DNA from: Gammaproteobacteria bacterium
GTDB lineage: Bacteria > Pseudomonadota > Gammaproteobacteria > Pseudomonadales > Pseudohongiellaceae
Assembly: GCA_002711845.1 (NCBI GenBank)
Contig: PASF01000008.1
Location: 1 to 64,000, forward strand
Length of the DNA stretch: 64,000 nucleotides
Direction of reading: 5' to 3'
The notes under the pieces are model-generated. The model was given only the letters and a program-made list of their open reading frames with translations, was not told the origin of the DNA and did not search any database. Each line of letters begins with the position of its first letter. Positions within the stretch are counted from its first letter, which is position 1. Both the position numbers and the translations under genes were made by a program. Positions 49,100 to 59,816 of this stretch are shown piece by piece.

Positions 49100-49953
49100 C
49101 AGACCAATACCCGGAAAACCGCCATGCCGCGTCGTTAGCAAAACTGGCGCATCTGATGGCTTGCCTGCGCGACCCGGTCCATGGCTGTGCCTGGGACCGG
49201 AAACAGACGCTGTCTTCGCTCACCCGCCACACACTGGAGGAGGTGTATGAAGTTATTGATGCCGTCGAGCAAGGAGATCCTGGCAAAATCTGTGACGAAT
49301 TGGGGGATCTGCTTTTTCAGGTGGTCTTTTATGCTCGCATTGCCGAAGAGGAAGGCCAATTCGACCTCGCTGCCGTTGCCGACACCATTACCAGGAAACT
49401 TCTGCACCGCCACCCACATATTTTCCCGGATGGCAGTCTGGTTAGTTTCGGACAGCCGTCAGGTCTCACTGCCGACGAGGTTGAGCGTAACTGGGAGCTG
49501 ATCAAAAACGCCGAGCGCGAAGCTGCTGCGAGCAATAATACGCCAGTCAGCGTAATGGACGACGTCGCCAGGGCGCTACCGGCGATAGAGCGGGCTGGCA
49601 AGCTGCAAAAGCGGGCAGCATCGGTTGGATTCGACTGGCAACACACCAGTGAGGTGCTGTCCTGTCTGCAGGAAGAAATTGCCGAGTTGCAGGAGGCGTT
49701 GGTTAACCAGGACAAACAGGCCTGCGACCATGAGTTGGGCGATGTGCTGTTCACTTGTGTTAATCTCGCCCGGCATTTGCAATCCGACCCCGAAACCGCC
49801 TTGCGAATGGCAAACCAGCGCTTCGAACGCAGGTTCCGGGATGTTGAGCAACGTGCTCGCCTTGCCGGCAGCAGTGTCGCTGACAGTGATGCAGTGACGC
49901 TTGATCAGTACTGGCAAGCGGCCAAAGAATTCGAGAACAACAACGATTACTGA
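49096..49953 (+). CDS. mazG: Nucleoside triphosphate pyrophosphohydrolase MazG
   Basis: The 285-residue protein has two MazG domains. The N-terminal one carries LEEVYEVIDAVEQGD and CDELGDLLFQVVFYARIAEEE; the C-terminal, more active one carries LQEEIAELQEAL and DHELGDVLFTCVNLAR. The EExxE...ExxD metal-binding pattern is intact in both. It hydrolyses NTPs and can lower ppGpp in E. coli. It starts at a GTG overlapping the relA stop (GTGA), so expression is coupled. Confidence 0.96.
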   Translation: MTDQYPENRHAASLAKLAHLMACLRDPVHGCAWDRKQTLSSLTRHTLEEVYEVIDAVEQGDPGKICDELGDLLFQVVFYARIAEEEGQFDLAAVADTITRKLLHRHPHIFPDGSLVSFGQPSGLTADEVERNWELIKNAEREAAASNNTPVSVMDDVARALPAIERAGKLQKRAASVGFDWQHTSEVLSCLQEEIAELQEALVNQDKQACDHELGDVLFTCVNLARHLQSDPETALRMANQRFERRFRDVEQRARLAGSSVADSDAVTLDQYWQAAKEFENNNDY

Positions 49954-49989
49954 TATGCAATTAACGTGAATCTGGAAACAGGAGTGATT

Positions 49990-50640
49990 ATGCGAATTAT
50001 CTTATTGGGTGCCCCCGGCGCCGGTAAAGGAACACAGGCTCAGTTCATCACCAGTGAGCTTGGCATCCCGCAAATTTCCACGGGCGACATGTTACGGGCT
50101 GCTGTCAAAGCCGGCACGCCGCTCGGTAAAAAAGTCGAAGATGTCATGAACAGTGGTGGCCTGGTGACTGATGAAATCATCATCGCCCTGGTTAAAGAGC
50201 GTATCACGCAACCGGATTGTGCAAATGGATTTCTGTTTGATGGCTTTCCCCGAACCATCCCGCAAGCGCAGGCGATGGTAGACGCAGGCATCGATATCGA
50301 CCGCGTTATCGAGATTCGCGTAGCAGATGAAGAAATTGTCGCGAGGCTCAGTGGCCGGCGTGTGCATCCGGGATCGGGCCGCGTTTACCATATTGATCAT
50401 CAGCCACCGACAACCGCTGGCATCGACGATGTGACTGGCGAGGCGCTGGTGCAGCGTGATGACGACAAAGAAGAAACCGTCCGCAAGAGACTGGCGGTTT
50501 ATCACGAACAAACCCAGCCTCTGGTTGAGTTCTACAAATCCCTGGAAGAAAAAGGCAGCGGTGTAAAACTGGTCAGTATTGATGGGCAGGCAGATGTGCA
50601 GAAAATCAGAAGCAGATTAGCTGAAGTTTTAAATGCGTAA
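49990..50640 (+). CDS. adk: Adenylate kinase
   Basis: This enzyme interconverts AMP, ADP and ATP. The 216-residue long-type enzyme has the P-loop [49 protein letters not shown] and a LID domain ([28 protein letters not shown]) without zinc-binding cysteines. CAGGAG supports the internal ATG; a GTG 24 bases upstream is less likely. It lies 36 bases after mazG. Confidence 0.97.
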   Translation: MRIILLGAPGAGKGTQAQFITSELGIPQISTGDMLRAAVKAGTPLGKKVEDVMNSGGLVTDEIIIALVKERITQPDCANGFLFDGFPRTIPQAQAMVDAGIDIDRVIEIRVADEEIVARLSGRRVHPGSGRVYHIDHQPPTTAGIDDVTGEALVQRDDDKEETVRKRLAVYHEQTQPLVEFYKSLEEKGSGVKLVSIDGQADVQKIRSRLAEVLNA

Positions 50641-50648
50641 TCTGGTTT

Positions 50649-50677
50649 TTGACAGAATAATTCCATTAAAAAATAAC
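50649..50677 (+). promoter_or_regulatory. Candidate promoter in the AT-rich leader of the histone-like gene
   Basis: TTGACA, 17 bases, AATAAC: perfect -35, 4 of 6 at -10. The 160 bases between adk and the next gene are clearly AT-richer than the rest of the window. A second -10-like TTATCG lies near 50719. Confidence 0.45.
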
Positions 50678-50801
50678 TGGAAATTGATGCATATTACTGT
50701 ATGGCATTATTTTTTTGTGTTATCGTGCCGCTCAAACGTGGCGAAGTCTCGCGTTGAAAGTTGAAGGTGGTTTTTTTCCACAGTCCTGGAGAGATAAAAG
50801 T

Positions 50802-51776
50802 ATGGCCAAAATTAAAGCGAAAAAGAAGACGTCTGCCACATCAGCGGTCAAAAAGATTAAAGACGCTGGCCTGGCAAAAGCTCAAACATCTCTGGCGAAA
50901 TTAGAGAAGGAAGCAGCAGTCAGCAAGAAGAGATTTGATGCCGCTGAAGCAAAAGCAAAAGCAGCTGTTACCAAAGCTTCGAGCAACGCCACTGCTGCCA
51001 GCAAAAAAGCCAAGGCAAATGCCCAGGCTGCCGCCAAAAAGGCCGCCGCCAACCTGACGGCCGTCAACGCCAAACTGAAAACAGCTCAGGCTCAGGCCAA
51101 AGCTGCCGCCGCCGCAGCCCGAGCCAAAGCAGCCGCTGAAGCCAAGAAACAGGCTGAAGAAAAGCGTAAAGCTGATCTGGCTGCCAAGGCTGATGCCGAT
51201 CTGCAGAAAGCCGTTAAGGCCTTCTCCACACAATGGATGCGCAAGCGCAAGAAAGCAGATGCAGCCAAGGAAGCGGCTCGGATCAAGAAACAAAAAGCCC
51301 GGGAACGCGCCGCCGCTCAAAAAGCCGCAGCAAAAGCCAAGGCAGCTGCAAAGAAGGCGTCCATCAAGGCCAGAGCCGCCGCAAAAGCCAAGGCTGCCCG
51401 TGAGCGCGCTGCGGCCCGCAAAGCTGCTGCCAAAGCCCGCGCAACTGCCAAAGCGAAAGCCGCGCGCGAACGTGCCGCCGCCAAGCGCGCAGCAGCCAAG
51501 GCCAAAGCCTCGGCAGCCAAGTCGAAGTCCAAAGCCAAGTCTGCTACCAAGTCAGCTGCACCGAAAAAGGCAGCACCTAAAAAAGCTGCAGCCAAGAAGC
51601 CTGCAGCCAAGAAATCAACTGCCAAGAAGCCCGCAGTAAAAAAAGCTCCGGCCAAAAAGGCATCGGCCAAAAAAGCTCCGGCCAAAAAAGTAGCTGCGAA
51701 GAAAACTGCCGCTAAAAAGGCGCCCGCCAAGCGCAAGAAGGCCGCCCCCAAAGCGGCAGCACCGGCACAGGCCTGA
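50802..51776 (+). CDS. AlgP-like, histone H1-type Lys/Ala-rich DNA-binding protein
   Basis: The 324-residue protein is almost entirely Ala, Lys, Arg and Pro. Residues about 1-60 are mixed, 60-180 form long Ala/Lys helices ([19 protein letters not shown]), 180-250 are Arg/Ala-rich, and the last 75 or so are AAKKPAAKK-type repeats like the eukaryotic H1 tail. AlgP of Pseudomonas, a positive regulator of alginate genes, has this design. It probably binds DNA non-specifically and compacts it. GGAGAGATAAAAGT supports the ATG. Low complexity makes alignment-based calls weak. Confidence 0.8.
   Translation: MAKIKAKKKTSATSAVKKIKDAGLAKAQTSLAKLEKEAAVSKKRFDAAEAKAKAAVTKASSNATAASKKAKANAQAAAKKAAANLTAVNAKLKTAQAQAKAAAAAARAKAAAEAKKQAEEKRKADLAAKADADLQKAVKAFSTQWMRKRKKADAAKEAARIKKQKARERAAAQKAAAKAKAAAKKASIKARAAAKAKAARERAAARKAAAKARATAKAKAARERAAAKRAAAKAKASAAKSKSKAKSATKSAAPKKAAPKKAAAKKPAAKKSTAKKPAVKKAPAKKASAKKAPAKKVAAKKTAAKKAPAKRKKAAPKAAAPAQA
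51540..51760 (+). repeat. Degenerate tandem repeat encoding AAKK-P motifs
   Basis: Irregular 12- to 15-base units such as GCCAAGAAGCCTGCA and AAAGCTCCGGCCAAAAAG recur in frame. One GGCCAAAAAAGCTCCG stretch near 51664 nearly copies the unit at 51642. Such arrays change length by slippage. Confidence 0.7.
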
Positions 51777-51785
51777 CCCGTACTG

Positions 51786-51820
51786 AAAACCATACCGGTC
51801 AGTTGACCGGTATGGTTTTT
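51786..51820 (+). terminator. Strong terminator after the AlgP-like gene
   Basis: AAAACCATACCGGTC and GACCGGTATGGTTTT form a 15-pair perfect stem with a tetraloop, followed by T residues. Confidence 0.93.
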
Positions 51821-51917
51821 ATCTCTGATCGTTGATCTTTCAGGCGCCCGCACACAACAAGATGATGCCATCTGTCGCCTTTGACCGCGCGCCGCCTTTC
51901 CTATCAGAACCAGCATC

Positions 51918-52631
51918 ATGACAACGTTACTGGCTATCGACACCGCAGCGGATATCTGCTCCGTCGCCATCGCGCAGCAGGGTTCAGTCCGTCACCGGGC
52001 CAGTTCGGGCGTTCGCAAGCACGCGGCTGATGTGCTGCCGATGATACAGGCGCTGCTGGACGAATCCGGGACCAAACTCAAGGAAATTGATGCAATCATC
52101 ATGGTCAGCGGGCCGGGGTCGTTCACCGGCCTGAGAATTGGCAGCGCTGTGGCCCAGGGGCTGTCATTTGGTGCCGACATTCCCATCATCCGCATTTCCT
52201 CGCTGATGATACTGGCCCGCGCGGCCTTTGTGGCAAGTAACAGACAGCCCGGCACTGACTGCTTTCTGTTTACCTGTATGCACGCTCGCGAGGATGAATA
52301 CTACTTCGCAGTGTACCGAGACGATGGCCTTTCACAGCCAGAGGTTCTCATTGCTGACCAGATCAGCGATGCTGCCGCTATCCTTGCCCATCTGAACACG
52401 CATGGTAACTTTACCGGCGAGTCTTTCTGTGTGGGGATAGGTTGGCGGCAACAGGCCTTACGACGCGCAGAAGAGGTCATAGACGCTCCCCGGATATTGT
52501 CCGACATAAGCGGTGACGCCACCACGCTGTGTGATCTGGGCCGGTACGCCCTCGCTGCCGGTCAGGTTGAACCTGCAGAACAGGCATTACCGGTTTATCT
52601 CAAGGAAGACATGGCCTACCGGAAATCCTGA
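51918..52631 (+). CDS. tsaB: tRNA threonylcarbamoyladenosine biosynthesis protein TsaB
   Basis: The 237-residue ASKHA-fold protein partners with TsaD and TsaE in making t6A37 on ANN-reading tRNAs. Family blocks: [32 protein letters not shown], and [20 protein letters not shown]. It lacks the metal/ATP-site histidines of TsaD, as expected. The stop overlaps the next start (TGATG). Confidence 0.95.
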   Translation: MTTLLAIDTAADICSVAIAQQGSVRHRASSGVRKHAADVLPMIQALLDESGTKLKEIDAIIMVSGPGSFTGLRIGSAVAQGLSFGADIPIIRISSLMILARAAFVASNRQPGTDCFLFTCMHAREDEYYFAVYRDDGLSQPEVLIADQISDAAAILAHLNTHGNFTGESFCVGIGWRQQALRRAEEVIDAPRILSDISGDATTLCDLGRYALAAGQVEPAEQALPVYLKEDMAYRKS

Positions 52632-53437
52632 TGACCACGTTGGCAGTTCAGTACGACCGCGAAAACGCAGATTGCGAGAAGCTTGCACAAAAGCTGGACC
52701 TGCCCTTGATCAATGCGCCCGCCCAGCACGAAGGCCTGTTACTGTCCTATCGCAACAACAGGCTGACATTGAGTCAGCCGATGGCTCGTGACGCCGGCGC
52801 TGTCTGTGTCGATTTCTGCGATACCAGGCTATCATTCCGCCTGGCCCAGTCGCTGTCCCGTGAGGCCGTCGTGAAAGCGGTGGGAGGCCTGGCCCCCAAA
52901 CAGTCAGAAACAGGCACAGCGCCACACCTGATCGACGCCACTGCCGGACTGGGCCAGGATGCGTTTATACTGGCTGCGGCGGGGTGGCAGGTTTCACTGG
53001 TCGAACAGTCGCCGGTCATCCATGCATTGCTCGAGGATGGCCTGCAACGCGCACGTGTCGCGGCAATGGCGCCGCCGCATCAACGATTGCTGGAGACAAT
53101 ACTGCCGCGTCTGCATTTGTGTGAACCCGGCAACAGCCTGACAGTGTTGCCAACTTTGCCGGTGGCGTCAGTCATCTACCTTGACCCCATGTTTCCCGCC
53201 CGGGAAAAGACAGCGCGCGTGAAAAAAAACAGGTATCTGTTGCAGCATCTGCATGGCGAGGAGGGGGTGGGCGAGGGCCTGCTGCCACTGGCGCTGTCAC
53301 TGGCTACCAAAGTTGTTGTCAAACGCCCCCGTCTTGCCCAGCCGCTGGCGTCCATGGCACCGGCCTCCAGTCTGACCGGCAAAACCAGTCGGTTCGATAT
53401 CTACGTTGGCAGCCCGGACAGATCAGCTGCACAATAA
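52631..53437 (+). CDS. rsmJ: 16S rRNA (guanine1516-N2)-methyltransferase RsmJ
   Basis: The 268-residue SAM methyltransferase has the SAM motif [35 protein letters not shown], and the catalytic [18 protein letters not shown], typical of RsmJ/YhiQ. It shares one base with tsaB (TGATG) and its 3' end overlaps the convergent dapE by 15 bases. Confidence 0.95.
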   Translation: MTTLAVQYDRENADCEKLAQKLDLPLINAPAQHEGLLLSYRNNRLTLSQPMARDAGAVCVDFCDTRLSFRLAQSLSREAVVKAVGGLAPKQSETGTAPHLIDATAGLGQDAFILAAAGWQVSLVEQSPVIHALLEDGLQRARVAAMAPPHQRLLETILPRLHLCEPGNSLTVLPTLPVASVIYLDPMFPAREKTARVKKNRYLLQHLHGEEGVGEGLLPLALSLATKVVVKRPRLAQPLASMAPASSLTGKTSRFDIYVGSPDRSAAQ

Positions 53438-54592
53438 CCGGCGGATGATCCCCTCATACATCAGCGACAGGTCGTCAAGATCGGCCAGTCGCACATGTTC
53501 ATTGACTTTGTGGATGGTGGCATTACACGGGCCCAGTTCGACAACCTCAGCACCGGTAGGTGCGATAAAGCGACCGTCCGAGGTGCCGCCGGCAGTGGAT
53601 GCCTCGGTACTGACTCTGTTAACCGCCTGCACGCTGTCCTTGACCGCCTGAATCAGGCGCTCACTGCGGGTGAGGAAAGGCAGTCCTGACAGCGTCCATG
53701 CCAGTTCATACTCGATCCCGTGAGCATCCAGTATGGCTTCCGTGCGCTGACGAATGTCGGTTTCACTCAGCTCGGTTGAAAACCGGAAGTTGAATGCTGC
53801 CGTCAGCAGGCCTGGAATGACATTATCGGCACCGGTACCCGATTGGAGGTTGGAGATCTGGAATGTGGTTGGCGGAAACGCCTCGTTGCCCTCATCCCAG
53901 GTTTCCCTGGCCAAGGCATCCAGGGGCAACATGGCCTGATGGATCGGGTTTCTCGCCAGATGCGGGTACGCGACATGACCCTGCACACCATGCACCGTCA
54001 ACCGCCCATGAAGCGATCCCCGCCGGCCAATTTTGACGACATCGCCAAGTGTGTCCGTACTGCTGGGTTCGCCGACAATACACCAGGTGATTTTCTCATC
54101 CCGTGCTTCCAGGGTCTCTATGACTTTACGGGTGCCATTGGTTGCGGCACCTTCCTCGTCACCGGTAATCAGAAAGGCAATCGAGCCTTCCGGCTGACGC
54201 TGTTCCGACTTGCAGGTCGCCACAAAGTTCTCACACGCGGTCACCATGGCCGCGAGGCTGCCTTTCATATCGGCTGCACCACGCGCATATAACAGACCAT
54301 CGCGCAGCGTCGGAGTAAACGGCGGCGATTGCCAGCTTTGCGCCGGACCGGTGGGCACGACATCTGTATGCCCGGCAAAACACAGCACGGGACCGGCATT
54401 GCCCAGACGCGCCCAGAAGTTGTTGACCTCGCCAAAGCGCATGACTTCGCAGCGAAAACCGATGGCCTCAAGTCTGTCAATCAGTAGCTGATTGCATCCT
54501 TTGTCATCGGGTGTGACCGATGGTATGCGCAACAACTGCACAGCAAGCTGGGCCGTGGGTGACAGGTGCTGTTCGTCAAAATTCTGGGTCAT
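53423..54592 (-). CDS. dapE: Succinyl-diaminopimelate desuccinylase
   Basis: The 389-residue zinc peptidase-family enzyme frees LL-diaminopimelate in lysine and peptidoglycan synthesis. Metal and catalytic blocks: [45 protein letters not shown] and [16 protein letters not shown]. The ATG gives [20 protein letters not shown]; longer readings upstream run into the dapD end and have no family match. It lies 34 bases after dapD on the same strand, so two consecutive pathway genes may be co-transcribed. Confidence 0.96.
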   Translation of the reverse strand: MTQNFDEQHLSPTAQLAVQLLRIPSVTPDDKGCNQLLIDRLEAIGFRCEVMRFGEVNNFWARLGNAGPVLCFAGHTDVVPTGPAQSWQSPPFTPTLRDGLLYARGAADMKGSLAAMVTACENFVATCKSEQRQPEGSIAFLITGDEEGAATNGTRKVIETLEARDEKITWCIVGEPSSTDTLGDVVKIGRRGSLHGRLTVHGVQGHVAYPHLARNPIHQAMLPLDALARETWDEGNEAFPPTTFQISNLQSGTGADNVIPGLLTAAFNFRFSTELSETDIRQRTEAILDAHGIEYELAWTLSGLPFLTRSERLIQAVKDSVQAVNRVSTEASTAGGTSDGRFIAPTGAEVVELGPCNATIHKVNEHVRLADLDDLSLMYEGIIRRLLCS

Positions 54593-54626
54593 GTGGCATG
54601 GCTCATTCAGGTGGATACGGTGCTGT

Positions 54627-55667
54627 TCAGTTGTTCGTATGCAGCTCGGCATTGAGTGCAATACGGGTTTTGTTGCTCTTACATTCCACGGCACCGGTCT
54701 GCGAGTTGCGCCGGAATAGCAGGTCATTCTTGCCAGAAAGCGCCTTGGCCTTGAGCAATTCCACCAGATTGTTTTCATTGTCCAGCAGGCTGACCTTGGT
54801 GCCGCCTGTCACATACAGGCCAGCCTCGACGATGCAACGATCGCCCAGCGCGATACCAATACCGGCATTGGCACCAATGAGGCAATCCCGGCCCACAGAA
54901 ATGATCGCCGTGCCGCCACCCGACAGGGTGCCCATGGTCGAGCAGCCACCGCCCAGATCACTGCCTTCACCAATCATGACGCCGGCAGAGATGCGTCCTT
55001 CAATCATCGCAGTGCCTTCAGTACCGGCGTTAAAATTGATAAACCCCTCATGCATGACGGTGGTGCCTTCGCCCACATAAGCGCCCAGTCTGACGCGGGC
55101 CGTGTCGGCAATACGAACACCGGCAGGCACGATATAATTGGTCATTTTCGGGAATTTGTCGACGGACATGACATCAATCAACTGTCCCTGGGCTCTCGCC
55201 AGCAATTGCCTGGCCGGCAGGTCTTCAAGCGCAATGGCGCCCTGGTTGGTCCAGGCAATATTGCGCAGTACGCCAAACGCACCCTGCAGATTCAGGGCGT
55301 GTGGCCTGGCCAGACGGTGCGAGAGCAGCTGCAGTTTCAGGTACACCTCCGCGACAGTGGCAGGGGCAACATCCTCAGCAATAAAGGTGGCAACAAGGGT
55401 CTGCGTACTGACCGCCAGGGTCTCGACAATCGCTGCCACTGTCGGGTCTGCTTTAATAGCGGCGGCGCTTTGCAGGGCCTGTAATTGTGCCGGCTTCAGC
55501 GTCACAACCTGATTTCCCCCGGTATAGCCGCATTCGCGGGCCAACACGGACATGATCTCCGGTGCCGGGTTTACCATGGGCTGCGGATAATAGACTTCGA
55601 TGACTTCCTGGCGGGCATCGGTGGTTGCGATACCCAGTCCGAAACTGTGCAGTGGTGATGTGCTCAT
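54627..55667 (-). CDS. dapD: Tetrahydrodipicolinate N-succinyltransferase (long, Pseudomonas-type)
   Basis: This enzyme succinylates tetrahydrodipicolinate in the lysine/DAP pathway. The 346-residue protein has the left-handed beta-helix hexapeptide region ([60 protein letters not shown]). Its length and the [15 protein letters not shown] motif match the ~344-residue Pseudomonas form, not the 274-residue E. coli form. The ATG is 12 bases after AAGGAG; a TTG nine bases upstream is also possible. Confidence 0.95.
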   Translation of the reverse strand: MSTSPLHSFGLGIATTDARQEVIEVYYPQPMVNPAPEIMSVLARECGYTGGNQVVTLKPAQLQALQSAAAIKADPTVAAIVETLAVSTQTLVATFIAEDVAPATVAEVYLKLQLLSHRLARPHALNLQGAFGVLRNIAWTNQGAIALEDLPARQLLARAQGQLIDVMSVDKFPKMTNYIVPAGVRIADTARVRLGAYVGEGTTVMHEGFINFNAGTEGTAMIEGRISAGVMIGEGSDLGGGCSTMGTLSGGGTAIISVGRDCLIGANAGIGIALGDRCIVEAGLYVTGGTKVSLLDNENNLVELLKAKALSGKNDLLFRRNSQTGAVECKSNKTRIALNAELHTNN

Positions 55668-55728
55668 GTGTGACAATGTCTCCTTGGAAAATTCTGGTGC
55701 TTGGAAGCCGGTCCGGCTGGCCTGCGTG

Positions 55729-56073
55729 CTAACCGGGCAGTGCTGTCAGCGCTTCGTAACCCAACAGCCAGCCCTGTGTGTCGCTGTGGACAACCGGGCG
55801 CTTGATGAGAGCAGGGTAGGTCTGCATCAGTGCCGCGGCTGCGGTGGGATCGGCGACGCTGGCCTGCTGGTCGCCGTCAAGCTGACGCCAGGTGGTGCCT
55901 CGTTTGTTGATCAGTCGCTCGCTGCCAAAAGCCGCAAGCAGTTCGGCCGCCAGTGCATGATCAATACCGTGCTTGCGGTAGTCATGCAACGACCACTCGA
56001 TTCCTCGCGCATCCAGCCATTTACCGGATTTACGCATGGTGTCGCAGTTGCTGATGCCGTATAGAGTGATCAT
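55729..56073 (-). CDS. ArsC/Spx-family thioredoxin-fold protein (YffB-like)
   Basis: The 114-residue protein begins MITLYGISNCDTMRKSGKWL, with one active-site-type Cys at residue 10, then a conserved Arg in LIKRPVV, as in ArsC/YffB proteins. It is too short to be a confirmed arsenate reductase and there is no ars gene nearby. Its position between glnD and dapD matches Pseudomonas. The role is probably thiol- or glutathione-related, but undefined. It begins four bases after the glnD stop. Confidence 0.88.
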   Translation of the reverse strand: MITLYGISNCDTMRKSGKWLDARGIEWSLHDYRKHGIDHALAAELLAAFGSERLINKRGTTWRQLDGDQQASVADPTAAAALMQTYPALIKRPVVHSDTQGWLLGYEALTALPG

Positions 56074-56077
56074 CGAA

Positions 56078-58789
56078 TCAGGCCGCCAGTTCCTGTGACA
56101 GAGCCTGTTGCAAACGCTCTATCTGTGCCGGATCAGTGATGGCCTGATCATTGATATCAGCGATAAAAAACAGGTCTTCCACGCGTTCACCCAGCGTCGC
56201 AATACGGGCATTGAGCAATTGAATTTCCTGTTCCGCAAACACCTTTCCGATCGCAGCCAGAATGCCGGGCTTGTCGATGCAGTTCAGTTCCAGGGTCGAC
56301 CAGGGTTGTCCCTCTTTGTTGATGATGTCCATTTCCACCTGTTGCCCGAAATGCTGAAGTTTGCGTGACGCCCGTTTTTTGGCAACGCGCAGGTGAGCGG
56401 AGGGTTCTGCGAGATACTGTCGCAGAACTTTCTTGATGTCTTCAATGCGCCGCGGATTGTCGCCGATTGAGGTGCCGTCACCGTCAAGTACCGAATACGT
56501 GTTCATGCAGTAGTTCTTGCTGGAGGTAAAAATGCGCGCATCCTGAATGTTGAGGCCGAGTTGTTCCATGGCCGCAGCACTGCTGGCGAACAGGTGATTG
56601 CGGTTGACCGTATAGATGAAGATATGGGTTGCACCTTCTGCCAGCGTGTCGGTGGTGTCCTGCACCAGTACCAGCGTTTCAGCGGCCAGTTTTGATGCCT
56701 TGTGGCGGGCAATGGACTCGGTATGCCAGACGATATTGGCGGCGGATTCGCGCACAAAGTACTCATCATCCGTGTTTTCCCAGATCGACAGCACGTCCGC
56801 ATCGGCAATACCCTTGGCGTGGAGTTTCTCCAGCGCACTTTCCTGCTTGTCCTTGATACGGTCGGCACGGTCAATGGGATTTTCGAGACCCCGGCGCAAG
56901 GCTTTTTTGGTATTCAGATACAACTGTCGCAGCAGTGATGCCCGCCACGCGTTCCACAAGGTCGGGTTGGTAGCGTTAATGTCGGCAACAGTCAGGGCGT
57001 AAAGGTAGTCCAGGTGAAGCTTGTCACCGACCTCCAGGGCAAAATCATGGATGACTTCCGGGTCGGAAATGTCCTTGCGTTGTGCAGTCATGGACATCAG
57101 CAGGTGTTTACCGATGAGCCAGGACACCAGTTTGGCATCCCAGGCGCTCAAGTGGTGACGCTGGCAGAACAGTCTTGCATCCTCCATACCCAGCGTCGAG
57201 TGATCGCCGCCTCTGCCCTTGGCAATATCATGATACAGACCGGCAATATACAGTAACTCAATCTTCGGCAATTTGTTGACAATGTGCGCGGCAATCGGAA
57301 AGTTTTCTTCTGCTTCCGGCAACCGGAAGCGGCGCATGTTCTCCACCACCTGCAGCGTGTGTGCGTCGACTGTGTATATATGGAACAGATCATGTTGCAT
57401 CTTGCCGGTGATGGCACCGAATTCGGGCAGGTAGCGACCCAGCACACCATAGCGGGCCATGCGCCGCAGCTGCGAGGTCAGGTCGTGCGGAGAGCGCAGC
57501 AGTTCCATGAACAAAGAAGTGTTACGTATATCATGACGGAACTGCTCATCAATCAGCGACCGGTTCTCGCGAATCTGTCGAATGGTGGAGGCACGAACGC
57601 CCTTGATTTCAGGGTTCTGTGCCATCAGCACAAAGATTTCCATCAGCGCAAACGGAAAGCGTTTGAACACGTCACCGTTACGCACTTCAATGTACCGGTT
57701 GCGGACCTGAAAACGATTGTTGATCTCAGTGACTTCGACATTCTCACCGGCGCGAAGAATAGCTTCGTCAAACAGTTGCAGCAACATGTCATTCAGCTCG
57801 CGCAGGGTGGCGACGGCCCGGTAGTATTCCTGCATCAGTTTTTCCACTGCCAGGCTTTTGTCATCATCCTGAAAACCGAACATGGCGGCCAGCTCGCGCT
57901 GTTTGTCAAACAGCAGACGATCTTCCTTGCGACCAGCCAGCAGGTGCAGACCATACCGCAGTTTCCACAGCAGCTTTTCGCCCTTGATCAGTTGCTCATA
58001 CTCTGAAGGCAGCAGGAATCCCAGTTTCACCAGATCGGCCAGATTGTTGGCATCATAGTGGCGCTTGGCGATCCAGCCGATAGTCTGTATGTCGCGAAGT
58101 CCGCCCGGCGACGTCTTGACGTTGGGTTCCAGGGCATAATCGATGTCATAGTATTTATTGTGGCGGGCAATCTGTTCATCACGCTTGGCAGTGAAGAACT
58201 CACGCGCTGGCCACACGTCATCGGCCTGGGTGACTTGAATCATTTCCTGGCGCAGACAATCCGGGTCGTTTGCCGGCCCGACAATGGTGCGTGACTCCAT
58301 CAGGCTGGTGGTCACGGTAATGTCCTTGACCGCCTCATCGCGGCACTGGGCGATGGTGCGCACACTCTGCCCGATCTCCAGATTGATATCCCAGAGAAAG
58401 GCAAAAAAGCCGCTGAGTGCGTTGCGATTGGCGGCTGCCTGGTCATCACCCATCAAAAACAGCAGATCAATGTCCGAGTGCGGATGCAGCTCTCCACGAC
58501 CATACCCACCGACCGCCAGTAAACTCAGGCGATCGGCATTGACCCAGTCAAATTGCGCCCAGGCGCGCTGCAGGATATGGTCCATAAACCATGCCCGCCC
58601 CAGCACCAGCGTCCTGATATCGGCGCCGGCCCGGTAACGCGCATCGAGTTCCTGCTGCGCATGGGCCAGTGCGTCCCTGAACACCTGGACCGCTGACTCG
58701 CCGGTTTGCAGACGCTGCGCAAACGCCTGCGGATCGAACAGTTGGGTATCTTGCAGGGTGTCAACATCGACCGGTCGGATCTCACTCAT
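56078..58789 (-). CDS. glnD: [Protein-PII] uridylyltransferase/uridylyl-removing enzyme
   Basis: GlnD senses glutamine and adds or removes UMP on PII proteins. The 903-residue protein has the nucleotidyltransferase site GGYGRGELHPHSDIDLLFL, a helical linker, an HD hydrolase domain (AGLYHDIAKGRGGDHS), and two C-terminal ACT domains (HIFIYTVNRNHLFASSAAAM; LELNCIDKPGILAAIGKVF), the full known order. It lies 49 bases after map on the same strand. Confidence 0.98.
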   Translation of the reverse strand: MSEIRPVDVDTLQDTQLFDPQAFAQRLQTGESAVQVFRDALAHAQQELDARYRAGADIRTLVLGRAWFMDHILQRAWAQFDWVNADRLSLLAVGGYGRGELHPHSDIDLLFLMGDDQAAANRNALSGFFAFLWDINLEIGQSVRTIAQCRDEAVKDITVTTSLMESRTIVGPANDPDCLRQEMIQVTQADDVWPAREFFTAKRDEQIARHNKYYDIDYALEPNVKTSPGGLRDIQTIGWIAKRHYDANNLADLVKLGFLLPSEYEQLIKGEKLLWKLRYGLHLLAGRKEDRLLFDKQRELAAMFGFQDDDKSLAVEKLMQEYYRAVATLRELNDMLLQLFDEAILRAGENVEVTEINNRFQVRNRYIEVRNGDVFKRFPFALMEIFVLMAQNPEIKGVRASTIRQIRENRSLIDEQFRHDIRNTSLFMELLRSPHDLTSQLRRMARYGVLGRYLPEFGAITGKMQHDLFHIYTVDAHTLQVVENMRRFRLPEAEENFPIAAHIVNKLPKIELLYIAGLYHDIAKGRGGDHSTLGMEDARLFCQRHHLSAWDAKLVSWLIGKHLLMSMTAQRKDISDPEVIHDFALEVGDKLHLDYLYALTVADINATNPTLWNAWRASLLRQLYLNTKKALRRGLENPIDRADRIKDKQESALEKLHAKGIADADVLSIWENTDDEYFVRESAANIVWHTESIARHKASKLAAETLVLVQDTTDTLAEGATHIFIYTVNRNHLFASSAAAMEQLGLNIQDARIFTSSKNYCMNTYSVLDGDGTSIGDNPRRIEDIKKVLRQYLAEPSAHLRVAKKRASRKLQHFGQQVEMDIINKEGQPWSTLELNCIDKPGILAAIGKVFAEQEIQLLNARIATLGERVEDLFFIADINDQAITDPAQIERLQQALSQELAA

Positions 58790-58838
58790 CGCTTACTACC
58801 TCGGGGAACGGGTTGATGTCTCGCTTTTGCAGGCTGGT

Positions 58839-59612
58839 TCAGAATGTTTCATCGGGGCGGCGGGTCATCACCTCAACGCCGCTTGAGGTGACCGCCAGGG
58901 TGTGTTCCCACTGCGCCGACAGGCGTCGATCCCGGGTTGTGACTGTCCAGCCGTCAGCCTTGGACAACTTGGTATGACGCTCGCCCAGATTGATCATCGG
59001 CTCTATCGTGAAGGTCATGCCTTCCTCAAGTGTCAGACCGGTGCCCGGTTTGCCGTAATGCAGGACCTGCGGGTCTTCATGGAACACGCGGCCGATACCA
59101 TGGCCGCAGTACTCGCGCACCACTGAATAATTGTGAGCTTCGGCATGGGTCTGAATGATATGTCCGATATCGCCGAGCTGGACGCCAGGGCGCACGATCT
59201 CGATAGCCTTGTACAGGCATTCCTGCGTAACCCTGATCAGGCGCGTCGCGTGTGGGGCGACATCCCCGACCAAAAACATTTTACTGGTATCACCATGAAA
59301 TCCATCTTTGATCACGGTGATATCAATATTAAGAATATCTCCGTTTTTCAGGATCTTGGCATCGCTGGGAATGCCGTGGCAAACCACCTGATTGAGGGAC
59401 GTGCAGATCGATTTCGGAAAGCCGTTGTAGTTAAGCGGTGCCGGGATGGCCTGCTGCACATTGACGATGTAATCGTGGCAGAGCCGGTCCAGCTCCCCAG
59501 TACTGATACCGGGCTTCACATGCGGTCCGATCATCTCCAGCACATCGGCGGCCAGACGACCGGCGATACGCATTTTTTCTATCTCGTCGGGGGTTTTCAG
59601 GCTGACGGGCAT
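58839..59612 (-). CDS. map: Methionine aminopeptidase, type I
   Basis: This 257-residue enzyme removes N-terminal Met from nascent proteins. The metal ligands are all visible: two Asp in NIDITVIKDGFHGDTSKMF, His in CGHGIGRVFHEDP, Glu in FTIEPMINLG and Glu in SAQWEHTLAV. In most gammaproteobacteria map is divergent from rpsB-tsf. Here the divergent neighbour is an ATP-grasp gene, 204 bases away. Confidence 0.97.
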   Translation of the reverse strand: MPVSLKTPDEIEKMRIAGRLAADVLEMIGPHVKPGISTGELDRLCHDYIVNVQQAIPAPLNYNGFPKSICTSLNQVVCHGIPSDAKILKNGDILNIDITVIKDGFHGDTSKMFLVGDVAPHATRLIRVTQECLYKAIEIVRPGVQLGDIGHIIQTHAEAHNYSVVREYCGHGIGRVFHEDPQVLHYGKPGTGLTLEEGMTFTIEPMINLGERHTKLSKADGWTVTTRDRRLSAQWEHTLAVTSSGVEVMTRRPDETF

Positions 59613-59816
59613 GACGCTCTCTCTAAGATGAAACAGGCAGAGCGCGTATTGTAAGAGCTATGCAGGGCCAGAGCAAACCGGCGCGGTATTTAGCGCTGGG
59701 CAGATCCTCGTTCAGCGACGCGCCTGGCCCGGATCAGAGTCCGCCGTGAAGTTGTCGCCCGGAAATGCTAGCATGCAGCAACTCCAGTATAGGCATTTCC
59801 TGACAGGAGCAAATAA

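Noticed and set aside
51300-51760. Repetitive DNA considered as CRISPR or satellite array
   Set aside because: The units are irregular, in frame and encode Lys/Ala/Pro motifs; there are no constant repeats with unique spacers.
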